A stretch of DNA of 51,154 nt, taken from an uncultured Shewanella sp. Lineage in GTDB: Bacteria > Pseudomonadota > Gammaproteobacteria > Enterobacterales > Shewanellaceae. The notes below the pieces were generated by a model. That model saw only the letters and a program-made list of their open reading frames with translations. It was not told the DNA's origin and did not search any database. The translations under genes and the position numbers were made by a program. Position 1 is the first letter of the stretch. The number at the start of each line of letters is the position of its first letter. Where the stretch lies: NCBI RefSeq assembly GCF_947501665.1, contig NZ_CANMWS010000034.1, positions 1 to 51,154 of the forward strand. Reading direction: 5' to 3'. Below are positions 16,975 to 26,277 of the stretch, piece after piece.

Positions 16975-19350
16975 GTGCAGCAATACGTACTCTGGTATCA
17001 AGAATTAGGTATGGGTGATGTCAACAAGGTTGGCGGTAAAAACGCGTCACTAGGTGAAATGATTAGTAACTTAGCAAACGCTGGCGTTCAAGTTCCAGGC
17101 GGTTTTGCTACGACTTCCTTTGCGTTTAATGAATTTCTCGAGCAAAGCGGACTCAACCAGAAAATTTATGATGTACTAGAAACACTTGATGTAGATGATG
17201 TGAGTGCACTCGCTACAGCTGGTGCACAGATCAGACAATGGATCATCGATACGCCGTTTCATGCTGCATTTGAAGAGGTGGTTCATGAGTCTTATGATAC
17301 ATTGTCAGCAGAAACGAGCGAAGCGTCTTTTGCGGTACGCTCTTCTGCAACAGCGGAAGATATGCCTGATGCATCTTTTGCTGGCCAACAAGAAACATTT
17401 TTAAATGTGAAAGGCTATGAGTCTGTACTGATTGCCATTAAACATGTTTTTGCATCATTGTTTAACGATCGCGCCATTTCATACCGAGTTCACCAAGGTT
17501 ATGATCATAAGGGTGTTGCTTTGTCTGCTGGTATTCAGCGCATGGTACGCTCCGATAAAGCCTCATCGGGTGTGATGTTTACTATGGACACTGAATCTGG
17601 AAATGATGATGTAGTCTTTATTACATCATCTTTTGGCTTAGGTGAAATGGTGGTTCAAGGTGCGGTTAACCCTGATGAGTTTTATGTGCATAAGCCGAGC
17701 TTAACAGCAGGCCACCAATCTGTTGTACGTCGCAATATTGGTAGTAAACTCATTCAAATGGTTTACGCCGACTCAGTTGAGCATGGCAAACAAGTCAAAA
17801 TTGAAGATGTTGATGCGCAGGTTCGTCGGGAATTTTCAATTAACGATAATGAAGTGATGGAGTTGGCAAAACAAGCCATGATCATCGAAAAGCATTATGG
17901 CCGCGCCATGGATATTGAGTGGGCAAAAGACGGCAATGATGGCAAACTTTATATCGTGCAGGCGCGTCCTGAAACCGTCCGCTCTCGTGAAGATGTTCAG
18001 CTTATTGAGCGTTATCATCTAAAGAGTAAAGGTGAGGTGTTATCTGAAGGTCGTGCGATTGGCCATAAAATTGGTAGTGGAGTAGCGAAAGTACTTGCAT
18101 CTATTGATGATATGGATCAAATACAGCCAGGTGATGTTCTTGTTACCGATATGACGGATCCCGATTGGGAGCCGATTATGAAGCGAGCAAGTGCGATTGT
18201 GACTAACCGTGGTGGGCGAACGTGTCATGCGGCGATTATTGCTCGTGAGTTAGGTGTGCCGGCGGTCGTGGGCTGTGGTGATGTGACTGAGCAAATCAAA
18301 AATGGTCAGGCTGTCACTGTTTCTTGCTCTGAAGGGGATACTGGCTTTATTTATGAGGGTATCCAAGAGTTCGATGTGGTTTCATCTCGTGTCGATGCGA
18401 TGCCCGATTTACCGATGAAAATCATGATGAATGTGGGGAATCCTGATAGAGCATTTGATTTTGCTCGTTTGCCTAATGAAGGTGTGGGGTTAGCTCGCCT
18501 TGAGTTTATCATTAATCGCATGATTGGTATCCACCCTAAAGCATTACTTGAGTTTAATCAGCAAGATGCTGAACTCCAAGCTGAAATTCATGAAATGATA
18601 GCGGGTTATTCATCACCAGTTGAGTTTTATGTTGCTCGTCTTGTTGAAGGGATTGCAACGATTGCTTCTGCTTTTCATCCCAAAAAAGTCATCGTACGTA
18701 TGTCTGACTTTAAGTCTAACGAATACGCTAATCTTGTGGGTGGCGATCGTTATGAGCCTGAAGAAGAGAATCCAATGCTGGGCTTTCGTGGGGCGAGCCG
18801 GTATATTTCTGAGTCGTTCCGTGATTGTTTTGCACTTGAATGTGAAGCGATTAAACGTGTGCGTAATGAAATGGGCTTAACGAATGTGGAGATTATGATC
18901 CCCTTCGTGCGCACGGTTGATGAAGCTGCGCAGGTTATTGAATTACTTAAAGAGCAAGGCTTAGAACGTGGTAAAGACGGTCTGCGTGTTATCATGATGT
19001 GTGAGCTTCCTTCAAATGCACTACTTGCTGAGCAATTCCTAGAGCATTTCGATGGTTTCTCTATTGGCTCTAATGATTTGACTCAGTTAACGTTAGGTCT
19101 CGATAGAGACTCAGGTATTATTAGTCATTTATTTGATGAGCGAAATGATGCCGTTAAAGCCCTTTTATCGTTGGCGATAAAAGCGGCTAAAGCAAAAGGG
19201 GCCTATGTAGGTATTTGTGGTCAAGGTCCATCGGATCATGCTGATTTTGCTGCTTGGTTGGTGGAGCAAGGTATTGATACGGTATCACTTAACCCTGACA
19301 CTGTTATTGATACTTGGCTTTACTTAGGTAAGGAACACGCAACAGGATAA
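16975..19350 (+). CDS. ppsA: Phosphoenolpyruvate synthase
   Basis: PpsA makes PEP from pyruvate and ATP, releasing AMP and phosphate, and is needed for growth on acetate, lactate or amino acids. The 791 residues comprise an N-terminal ATP-grasp domain (SSATAEDMPDASFAGQQETF), a central phospho-histidine domain with His418 in GGRTCHAAIIARELG, and a C-terminal PEP/pyruvate barrel with Cys748 in ICGQGPSD. Thr416 corresponds to the residue modified by PpsR. The start is GTG, supported by GGAG eight bases upstream. A strong terminator follows at 19390. Confidence 0.97.
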   Translation: MQQYVLWYQELGMGDVNKVGGKNASLGEMISNLANAGVQVPGGFATTSFAFNEFLEQSGLNQKIYDVLETLDVDDVSALATAGAQIRQWIIDTPFHAAFEEVVHESYDTLSAETSEASFAVRSSATAEDMPDASFAGQQETFLNVKGYESVLIAIKHVFASLFNDRAISYRVHQGYDHKGVALSAGIQRMVRSDKASSGVMFTMDTESGNDDVVFITSSFGLGEMVVQGAVNPDEFYVHKPSLTAGHQSVVRRNIGSKLIQMVYADSVEHGKQVKIEDVDAQVRREFSINDNEVMELAKQAMIIEKHYGRAMDIEWAKDGNDGKLYIVQARPETVRSREDVQLIERYHLKSKGEVLSEGRAIGHKIGSGVAKVLASIDDMDQIQPGDVLVTDMTDPDWEPIMKRASAIVTNRGGRTCHAAIIARELGVPAVVGCGDVTEQIKNGQAVTVSCSEGDTGFIYEGIQEFDVVSSRVDAMPDLPMKIMMNVGNPDRAFDFARLPNEGVGLARLEFIINRMIGIHPKALLEFNQQDAELQAEIHEMIAGYSSPVEFYVARLVEGIATIASAFHPKKVIVRMSDFKSNEYANLVGGDRYEPEEENPMLGFRGASRYISESFRDCFALECEAIKRVRNEMGLTNVEIMIPFVRTVDEAAQVIELLKEQGLERGKDGLRVIMMCELPSNALLAEQFLEHFDGFSIGSNDLTQLTLGLDRDSGIISHLFDERNDAVKALLSLAIKAAKAKGAYVGICGQGPSDHADFAAWLVEQGIDTVSLNPDTVIDTWLYLGKEHATG

Positions 19351-19389
19351 GCGAGATATTTCGCTTTATACTGGATTAACCCTTTAGAT

Positions 19390-19415
19390 AAAAAGCCGCA
19401 ATATGCGGCTTTTTT
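19390..19415 (+). terminator. Strong intrinsic terminator after ppsA
   Basis: AGCCGCA and TGCGGCT form a GC-rich 7-bp stem with an ATA loop, flanked by AAAA and TTTTTT. It is located 40 bases past the stop. Confidence 0.9.
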
Positions 19416-19533
19416 GTTTTATAAAGTGGTGTTATTGGCTTTTTATGAGCAGTGGTATTAAATGGATAGATATCCATTTATCGTCTAACGTTGAAGTATC
19501 TTCAGGTTCTGTTTATTCATAGGTCGGTTGCGT

Positions 19534-20283
19534 ATGAAGCGTGTATCACGTGATAGTACAGCTTTACATTATGTGTTTTTGGGGCAATTTTCATTCACTT
19601 TTTTTACTATCTTTTGCTACCGACGAGCTTGGTTGCTTTTTATTCTATTATTTTGTGTGGTTATTCAGCCTCAAGCGGTGAGTGAAGTGAACAGTAATAT
19701 CGCATTAGAAGAACATATTCCCTTGGAAATGATAACTGCGACAGCAAATGATGATGTTAAGGTCGGTGAAGAGCATTTACCTCAGGCAATCGTTGAGGCG
19801 CCAGATGTAGCTAAGTTGATTGTGACTTTACCACTTGATAAAGCCAGCATGATGTTAGACAAAGCCTTAAGTATTGCTAAAGCAGAAAGTATGTTACCGA
19901 TGACCGTGGTTATTTTAGATGCTGGTGGTCATATAGTGGCATTAAAACGGCAGGATGGGGCAGGAATATTTCGAGTGGAATTGGCTAATGCCAAAGCTTA
20001 TGGCGCATTAGGCATGGGGGTGTCGACAGGCATAATGGGTGAGCGTTTGCAAAATAGACCTGTTTTTGCTGGGGCTTTGACCGGGATTTCTGACGGTCAA
20101 TGGGTTGGCGTGCCTGGTGGAGTGCTCATTCGTAATGATAAAGCCCAAGTGATTGGTTCGGTTGGTATTAGCGGTGATACATCAGAGAAAGATGAATATG
20201 TTGCAATTAATGCGATAAAGGCTGCTGGGTATTATCCTGAGCCGCTGGAAGCTAATGAAAATTGGAGGGGAACGCATTTATAA
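19534..20283 (+). CDS. Exported or anchored GlcG/HbpS-like (DUF336) protein
   Basis: From the ATG at 19534 it has 249 residues, and AGGTCGG just upstream supports that start over an in-frame TTG at 19528. It has a basic N-terminus, one hydrophobic stretch (about 35-52; AWLLFILLFCVVIQPQA), a variable linker, and a C-terminal DUF336 domain (about 100-240; VVILDAGGHIVALKRQDGA, GVPGGVLI, GSVGISGDTSEKDE). DUF336 includes haem-binding HbpS and GlcG, but the substrate here is unknown. The hydrophobic segment points to export or anchoring in the inner membrane. It is convergent with the ThDP enzyme gene. Confidence 0.75.
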   Translation: MKRVSRDSTALHYVFLGQFSFTFFTIFCYRRAWLLFILLFCVVIQPQAVSEVNSNIALEEHIPLEMITATANDDVKVGEEHLPQAIVEAPDVAKLIVTLPLDKASMMLDKALSIAKAESMLPMTVVILDAGGHIVALKRQDGAGIFRVELANAKAYGALGMGVSTGIMGERLQNRPVFAGALTGISDGQWVGVPGGVLIRNDKAQVIGSVGISGDTSEKDEYVAINAIKAAGYYPEPLEANENWRGTHL

Positions 20284-20305
20284 TGCTTGAATAAAAGTAA
20301 AGGCA

Positions 20306-22018
20306 TTATTCACTTTTGCTGGTTATGACATTGAGCAAAACTTGCTTGTTTTCTTGTTCCATGATGGAGAACGCGCGTTTTAACGCTGCTGGTAGTGCGC
20401 TGGGATCTTCAACTTTCTCACCAAATCCGCCAGCTGCTTGGCATATTTGCTCATAAGCCGGAGTGGGAGAAAGCTCACATAAAGGGATATTATTGTGGCT
20501 ATCGGCGATATCCCTGTCGGAAAACGTTCGACTGGCCATGCGGGTTCTATCCCAAGCAGCATTGTTTAGCACAATAAAGAGGACCGGTAAGTTGTGCATA
20601 ACAGACATATGGTGTGTCGCAACGGGTACGCCAAAAGTATAGGTACCATCACCTATGATGCAGATCACTCGTCTATCAGGTTTGGCCAGTTTAGCCCCTA
20701 ATGCAGCGCCTAGAGACCAGCCTAGTCCTCCAGAACTGGCATGATTGAAATAAGTGCCTGCTTGAGTAAAACAGGTTTGGGTACGATCAAGAATAAATTC
20801 AGTGATCACAATGTCGGAAGGTCGCAGCTCTTGGGATAGACAATGGGCGACCCAAGTGGGGTTAATGGGAATAAGATCTTTACTGTGGTCAATGTTATCA
20901 GCTTTTAATTTTTGGTTTGATTGCATTATTTCATGGTATTGCTCCAATCGTACTTGAATATCTTGTGAGATAGAGCAATCTGCTAATAGCACGGTGAGTA
21001 TATGACTGGGATCGCCTATTAAGCTAATGTCGTTTGGAAAGCTGCGATAAGGATATTGGCTGTATAAGGGATCATCGGCCAGTGAGATAACAGTGCTATT
21101 TGTGGAAAGCGTCTGGATATTGGGGAGCCAAGGCACTGGTGTCTCAATAAGAAGAATAACATCGGCTTTATCAAGGTAGGAGGTGACGTCAAAGCCTAAA
21201 TGTAACGGATGATTTTGAGGAAAATTCATGTAACTGGGGTTAGATTCTATGACGCCAATAGACAGTGTCTCAGCAAAGTTAACCAATGCACTCACTGCTG
21301 AGGCTTTTTTACCTAACATGCTCACAATAATGATGGGGTTTTTAGCTTTTGTTAGTAATTCAACGGCCTGGTTCATTGAAGACACATCAGGCATACCAGA
21401 AGTGATGGGGGTTAATTGAGGGTGCTTATAGACTTGCTTGTTACTCCAAGCTGCGCCACTTTGCTCCACAGGCAAAGTCAGGTAAATAGGACCTTGCGGG
21501 GGACTTTGGCTTATTGCAAGTCCTCTATCGATAATGCTTTCAAGCTGTTCAGGTGTTTTGAGTTCATAGTCCCATTTTACAAATTCTCGAAACATCGCAC
21601 CTTGATCAAAAGATTCTTGTCCCCAATGTACAATATGTGAACGTGAGCTTTTTTGCCCTTTTTCTGTGACGGCTGTACGGCCAGCGATAACATAAAGAGG
21701 CACATTGGCTCTGGCAGCATTAATGACCCCCATGACACCGAGTGCTCCCCCAACGATGGTATGTAGCATAATGCAGGGAGTTTTTTCAGATACCATGGCG
21801 TAACCATGTGCCATTGCGACGCCGGGGATCTCATGTACCGCAGTGATGGCTTTTGGGTAGGTTATCTTTTTGTTTGCGTATGCTTCTATAATGGGTGGGA
21901 AATCGGTCCCACTTCCCGTAGCAAAAAAAACCTCAACACCTCGAAGCGCAAGCAGCTCTAACATTGCTTCACCGACTCGGGTGGCGTTTAATGATATTTG
22001 CTCTCGATGGTTTTTCAT
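20306..22018 (-). CDS. ThDP-dependent enzyme of the acetolactate synthase/benzoylformate decarboxylase family
   Basis: The 570 residues have the three-domain layout of this superfamily. The N-terminal pyrimidine-binding domain carries catalytic Glu63 in AVHEIPGVAMAHGYA. A middle domain follows, and the C-terminal pyrophosphate-binding domain has the GDG...NN motif (Gly456 to Asn486). It lies alone, away from ilv genes and without a regulatory subunit, so biosynthetic acetolactate synthase is unlikely. A decarboxylase or carboligase for a 2-oxo acid is the safest description. No sequence feature fixes the substrate. Confidence 0.8.
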   Translation of the reverse strand: MKNHREQISLNATRVGEAMLELLALRGVEVFFATGSGTDFPPIIEAYANKKITYPKAITAVHEIPGVAMAHGYAMVSEKTPCIMLHTIVGGALGVMGVINAARANVPLYVIAGRTAVTEKGQKSSRSHIVHWGQESFDQGAMFREFVKWDYELKTPEQLESIIDRGLAISQSPPQGPIYLTLPVEQSGAAWSNKQVYKHPQLTPITSGMPDVSSMNQAVELLTKAKNPIIIVSMLGKKASAVSALVNFAETLSIGVIESNPSYMNFPQNHPLHLGFDVTSYLDKADVILLIETPVPWLPNIQTLSTNSTVISLADDPLYSQYPYRSFPNDISLIGDPSHILTVLLADCSISQDIQVRLEQYHEIMQSNQKLKADNIDHSKDLIPINPTWVAHCLSQELRPSDIVITEFILDRTQTCFTQAGTYFNHASSGGLGWSLGAALGAKLAKPDRRVICIIGDGTYTFGVPVATHHMSVMHNLPVLFIVLNNAAWDRTRMASRTFSDRDIADSHNNIPLCELSPTPAYEQICQAAGGFGEKVEDPSALPAALKRAFSIMEQENKQVLLNVITSKSE

Positions 22019-22299
22019 AGTGCGCTAATCATAAAAGTGAATGTTATTGAGTGTAGTTTATTTGAACTCGTCATGACTCAATGAGATCAATCTGTTTAAT
22101 TGTTTTCATAGTGGAGAAAAGGGGATGAAAAAATAGCGAATAATAAACAGATAATTGCAAATGACTCGGCAATAGAAGAGTATGTTTTGAATCAGTTATT
22201 CAGTTTTTACCATGCTATTTATTCAGTGTGCTTCTCGCTATTCTAGTGAGCTTGAGTATAATAGATTTTATAATATTCATTATCTCGATAGAGCTTTTC

Positions 22300-25200
22300 A
22301 TGTTACCTAAGTTATCGCACAAACAAACACTTGAACCCGTCTATTTGTCTTTTATTGAGGCGCTAAATCGAAGTGAATTTGCAGGAGATGTTGATACGCG
22401 TTATAGCGCGCGTATGGTTCAAGCAACCGATAACTCAGTGTATCAATTTCTGCCCCAAGCGGTGATATATCCAAAGACACAACAAGATGTACAAACGGCA
22501 TTGAATTTAGCATCTCAGCCGTTGTTCACTGAGATAGTATTCAGTGCGAGAGGGGGAGGGACGGGGACAAATGGTCAGTCATTGACACATGGCATTATTC
22601 TTGATTTATCTCGTTATATGAATCGAATATTAGAGATCAATGTTGAAGAAGGGTGGGCGAGAGTTGAAGCTGGGGTGGTTAAAGATGCGCTAAATGATGC
22701 GTTACGCCCTCATGGCTTTTTCTTTAGTCCTGACTTATCGACATCTAATCGCGCTACAGTGGGAGGGATGATTAATACCGATGCCTCAGGAGCGGGGTCA
22801 TTGGTGTATGGAAAAACCTCTGATCATGTCCTCGGCCTTAGCAGTGTGTTAGTGGATGGCAGTATCATGAATTCTCATCCCATTGAAAAAGTGGCGCTGG
22901 AGAAGATGAAAGTGATTGATGAGGTGTTGCCTCAGTCTTTAAGTCAGCATATCACCAAAGAAGTGGCTAAGATATGCTTGGACAATCGAGAGAAAATTGA
23001 GGATAAATTTCCTAATTTGAATCGGTTTTTAACAGGATATGATTTAAAACATGTGTGGAATGATACGCTCACTCAATGTGATATTTCACGTATATTGACT
23101 GGCTCTGAAGGAACGTTAGCTGTCATTACTGAGGCAAAGCTGAATCTTACGCCTTTACCCCAATGCCGAATGATGTTGAATATTAAATATGATTCCTTTG
23201 AAGCGGCGTTAAGGCATGCGCCGGATCTTGTAAAAGCTCAGGCTACAGTGGTTGAAACGATCGATTCAAAAGTGTTGAATTTAGCGAAGAAGGATATCAT
23301 TTGGCATTCTGTTTCTGAACTTATTAAAGCTCTGCCCAATCATGAAATTGAAGGCCTTAATATGGTTGAATTTGCGGGTGATGAGAAGGATGTTAAGCAA
23401 AAGCTTGCTGCGCTTGAGCATATGTTAACCGAGCAGCTTGAGCAGAATAAGGCAGGCTTATTGGGTTATCAAGTGGTGTCTGATAGAAACAGTATTAATA
23501 CGATTTACGCGATGCGAAAAAAAGCCGTTGGCTTGCTCGGGGCAACGAAAGGAAGAAGAAAGCCTTTGGCTTTCGCTGAAGATACTGCAGTGCCTCCTGA
23601 AAAATTAGCTGATTTCATTATGGAATTTAGAGCGCTGCTTGATGGGCATCAATTACAATATGGTATGTTTGGTCACGTTGACGCAGGTGTTTTGCACGTG
23701 AGGCCTGCGTTGGATATGTGTGATGTGGAAGATGAAAAATTGCTGAAAGTGATTTCAGATGAAGTGGCCAGTTTAACGCTCAAGTACGGCGGTTTAATGT
23801 GGGGGGAGCATGGTAAAGGGGTGAGGGGGGAATATGCTCCAGCCGTGTTTGGTGAGCATTTATATGGATTATTGGGGGAAATAAAACATTTATTTGATCC
23901 TTGTAATAAGTTAAATCCAGGTAAATTGGTGACACCAAAAAGTAAGCAGCCCCTGTATTATCAAGTTGAGAGCCCCAAGAGAGGACATTTTGATCGCCAA
24001 ATACCTGTTACGGTGAGGGATGCTTTTCCCGATGTGATGAATTGTAATGGTAATGGACTATGTTTTAATTACAGTAGTTTATCTCCTATGTGTCCTTCCT
24101 TTAAGGTGACAGGGGATAGAATTCACTCGCCAAAAGGGCGAGCTGGGTTGATGCGAGAATGGCTACGTTTATTAGAGTCTGAAGGTATTGATGTCAATGC
24201 ATTAGCGCTGGCGAAGCCCAGTAACATTGTAATGCGAGTTAAAAATACGTTCATGAATAAAGAATATGATTATTCTCACGAGGTGATGGAATCATTGCAA
24301 GGGTGTTTAGCTTGTAAATCTTGTTCGAGCCAATGTCCTGTTAAAGTGGATGTGCCTAAATTTCGCTCACAATTTTTCAATATTTATTATCAGCGTTATT
24401 TGCGGCCTACGAAAGATCATCTTGTGGGGGGGATTGAAGCATCTTTGCCGATTATGGCTCAAATGCCAAAAGTAGTGAATGCGATATCGCAGAATCCATT
24501 CAGTCGTTGGCTAATAGAAAAAACAATAGGTTATGTTGATTCTCCAGCCTTATCTGTGCCGACTCTTAAACAAAGGTTAGCGGGTCATAGCAGTCGAGGC
24601 TATGATCTTGCTGCATTGCAGGAAATTGCTGAACTTGAACGAGATCAGTATGTATTGGTGGTTCAAGATCCTTTTAATAGTTTTTATGAAGCCAGTACTG
24701 TGCATCGCTTTATACAGTTAATAGAAGCGTTAGGCCTAAAGCCTGTTTTACTGCCTTTTAAACCCAATGGTAAACCTGAGCATATTAAAGGGTTTTTAGC
24801 ACAATTTGCGCGTACTGCAAAAGACGCTGCTGACTTTTTCAATCAAGTTTTTTCTTTGGGTATGCCGATGGTGGGGCTGGATCCGGCGTTAGTGTTGTGT
24901 TATCGAGATGAGTATAAAGAAGCATTAGGGGATAAAAGGGGAGATTTTTCCGTATTATTAGCTAATGAATGGTTAATGACTCAGTTAGATAAACCTATTT
25001 CCAGTATTCGACATCATGATGAAGTGGATAAGGCATTTACTTTATTTAGTCATTGTACTGAATCGACCGCAATGCCAAATGCAGGTAAAGAATGGCAACG
25101 TATTTTTGCATATTTTGGGGCTCAATTGACGCTTGCCAATGTTGGGTGTTGTGGTATGGCAGGCACTTATGGTCATGAGGCTGGCAATCAAGTGCGTTCT

Positions 25201-25356
25201 CGTCAATTATTTGATTTATCATGGCAACAAAAATTAGATGGCATTCCGCAACCTCAGGTTCTTGTGTCAGGCTATTCTTGTCGAAGTCAGGTTAAACGTT
25301 TTAGTGGTTTTAAACCGGCACATCCTGTTGAAGCTTTATTACAATTACTTTCATAG
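22300..25356 (+). CDS. ydiJ: YdiJ-type FAD/Fe-S oxidoreductase (D-2-hydroxyglutarate dehydrogenase-like)
   Basis: Starting at ATG 22300 gives 1018 residues, the same length as E. coli YdiJ. The longer GTG-started frame (22228) adds only a hydrophobic AT-rich stretch. The protein has an FAD-binding PCMH domain (GGGTGTNGQSL, NTDASGAGSLVYGKTSDHVLG), a C-terminal FAD-oxidase domain (FGHVDAGVLHVRPALDMC), a 4Fe-4S ferredoxin segment (CNGNGLCF...MCPS and CLACKSCSSQCPVKVDVP), and a CCG-type domain (GCCGMAGTYGHE). E. coli YdiJ is reported to oxidise D-2-hydroxyglutarate. Eight bases separate it from the next gene. Confidence 0.92.
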   Translation: MLPKLSHKQTLEPVYLSFIEALNRSEFAGDVDTRYSARMVQATDNSVYQFLPQAVIYPKTQQDVQTALNLASQPLFTEIVFSARGGGTGTNGQSLTHGIILDLSRYMNRILEINVEEGWARVEAGVVKDALNDALRPHGFFFSPDLSTSNRATVGGMINTDASGAGSLVYGKTSDHVLGLSSVLVDGSIMNSHPIEKVALEKMKVIDEVLPQSLSQHITKEVAKICLDNREKIEDKFPNLNRFLTGYDLKHVWNDTLTQCDISRILTGSEGTLAVITEAKLNLTPLPQCRMMLNIKYDSFEAALRHAPDLVKAQATVVETIDSKVLNLAKKDIIWHSVSELIKALPNHEIEGLNMVEFAGDEKDVKQKLAALEHMLTEQLEQNKAGLLGYQVVSDRNSINTIYAMRKKAVGLLGATKGRRKPLAFAEDTAVPPEKLADFIMEFRALLDGHQLQYGMFGHVDAGVLHVRPALDMCDVEDEKLLKVISDEVASLTLKYGGLMWGEHGKGVRGEYAPAVFGEHLYGLLGEIKHLFDPCNKLNPGKLVTPKSKQPLYYQVESPKRGHFDRQIPVTVRDAFPDVMNCNGNGLCFNYSSLSPMCPSFKVTGDRIHSPKGRAGLMREWLRLLESEGIDVNALALAKPSNIVMRVKNTFMNKEYDYSHEVMESLQGCLACKSCSSQCPVKVDVPKFRSQFFNIYYQRYLRPTKDHLVGGIEASLPIMAQMPKVVNAISQNPFSRWLIEKTIGYVDSPALSVPTLKQRLAGHSSRGYDLAALQEIAELERDQYVLVVQDPFNSFYEASTVHRFIQLIEALGLKPVLLPFKPNGKPEHIKGFLAQFARTAKDAADFFNQVFSLGMPMVGLDPALVLCYRDEYKEALGDKRGDFSVLLANEWLMTQLDKPISSIRHHDEVDKAFTLFSHCTESTAMPNAGKEWQRIFAYFGAQLTLANVGCCGMAGTYGHEAGNQVRSRQLFDLSWQQKLDGIPQPQVLVSGYSCRSQVKRFSGFKPAHPVEALLQLLS

Positions 25357-25364
25357 GGGGGAAT

Positions 25365-25826
25365 ATGAGTCAAACTGCTCAACAAGCGCTTAATTCATTG
25401 ACTAAACAAGCGGCATTATGCACTGATGAGGCGTTATTTCATATTGATGAAAAAGGGGAGTGGTTTTATTTAAAGAGTGCCTTACCGCAAAAGTTTAGTC
25501 GATTATTTTCAACTATTTTATACTGTATCGATAATGAACACTTCTTGATCACACCAGTAGAAAAATTAAAAGTATCAGTGGTTAAGGCTCCATTATGTAT
25601 TGTTGATTATGCGTATCACTTTGATTATGGCCAAGGTGAAAAAAGAACAGATCTTGAACAAAATAATGCGTTTACGGTGAGAACAAGTTTAGATACTGAT
25701 TATGATGTTCAGGCATTATCACATTTCATTTGTGGTGTGGACGGCATTACGGTTGGGCTGGACAGGGGCTTAATTGCGGCATTGAATAGAGCCTGTTATT
25801 ACCGTTTTATTAATGAGTTTATATAA
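25365..25826 (+). CDS. DUF1285-family protein
   Basis: The 153 residues match the DUF1285 pattern as I recall it: an N-terminal DEKGEWFYLKSALPQKFSRLF segment, then FLITPVEKLKVSV and a closing GITVGLDRGLIAALNRACYYRF. Members are small cytoplasmic proteins without a known biochemical role. A GGGGGGAAT site precedes the ATG and only eight bases separate it from ydiJ, so the two are probably one transcript. The miniature element at 25844 begins 17 bases past its stop. Confidence 0.7.
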   Translation: MSQTAQQALNSLTKQAALCTDEALFHIDEKGEWFYLKSALPQKFSRLFSTILYCIDNEHFLITPVEKLKVSVVKAPLCIVDYAYHFDYGQGEKRTDLEQNNAFTVRTSLDTDYDVQALSHFICGVDGITVGLDRGLIAALNRACYYRFINEFI

Positions 25827-25843
25827 GACTATCTTGTTATATC

Positions 25844-26150
25844 CCCGTGATACTTGAAGATGCATGTTTTCAGAGCCTGTAAAAGGTCCTAATTCAAGGC
25901 GTATTATTGCGAAATGCCTATTGCCTTTTTAAGGTGATGCAACTTCGATGTAGGTGCTTTTACAGACTCCCAAAGGGCTGGTTTAAAAGCCTTTTATACA
26001 GCGTTACTGAACATCAGCTTAGAATGACTAAGCTCGATGTTCAGCTGACCATCAAGGATGATGGAAATGTCATTTATGCAGGAGCTATTAATGACCTTGT
26101 CTAAAAGACTTTTAATTCCAGCTGAACCCTGTATCTTCAAGTATCACGGG
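25844..26150 (+). mobile_element. Miniature inverted-repeat element, copy 1 (307 bp)
   Basis: It is bounded by perfect 16-bp terminal inverted repeats CCCGTGATACTTGAAG and CTTCAAGTATCACGGG, extending to about 18 bp. It contains no transposase. It is homologous over its whole length to 36836-37173, in the same orientation, but differs by substitutions and two sizeable indels in its left half. The last 130 bp are nearly identical between copies. Inside is a 15-bp stem (26008-26022 / 28-43 of 260xx) with loop AATGA. Non-autonomous spread by an unlinked transposase is inferred. Confidence 0.85.
26024..26104 (+). CDS. Conserved 26-codon frame inside miniature element, copy 1
   Basis: The frame MTKLDVQLTIKDDGNV... 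ends with INDLV and a TAA stop. The copy in the second element (37047-37127) has the same length and stop. Of three base differences, one is silent and two give Lys/Arg and Val/Ile. The ATG lies in the loop of a strong hairpin and lacks a clear ribosome-binding site, so translation is unproven. An in-frame upstream extension to 25907 exists only in this copy. It may be the tail of a protein captured by the element. Confidence 0.3.
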   Translation: MTKLDVQLTIKDDGNVIYAGAINDLV

Positions 26151-26277
26151 TGTAGATAAAGCACTTAAAAAGGATGTGAACATACTGTTCTATTTTTAGC
26201 CAATTAAAGTCTAGAATCTTTTGCCTGATATGGGTTATATTTAATACATGTATTGGCTTACATAGAGGAGTTACTGA

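Noticed and set aside
22228..22299. GTG-initiated N-terminal extension of ydiJ
   Set aside because: It adds a hydrophobic AT-rich segment absent from YdiJ. The ATG at 22300 gives the usual 1018 residues.
25907..26104. 65-codon frame in the DNA after the DUF1285 gene
   Set aside because: It lies entirely inside the miniature element, and its first 39 codons are not kept open in the second copy. Only the last 26 codons are conserved and are reported separately.
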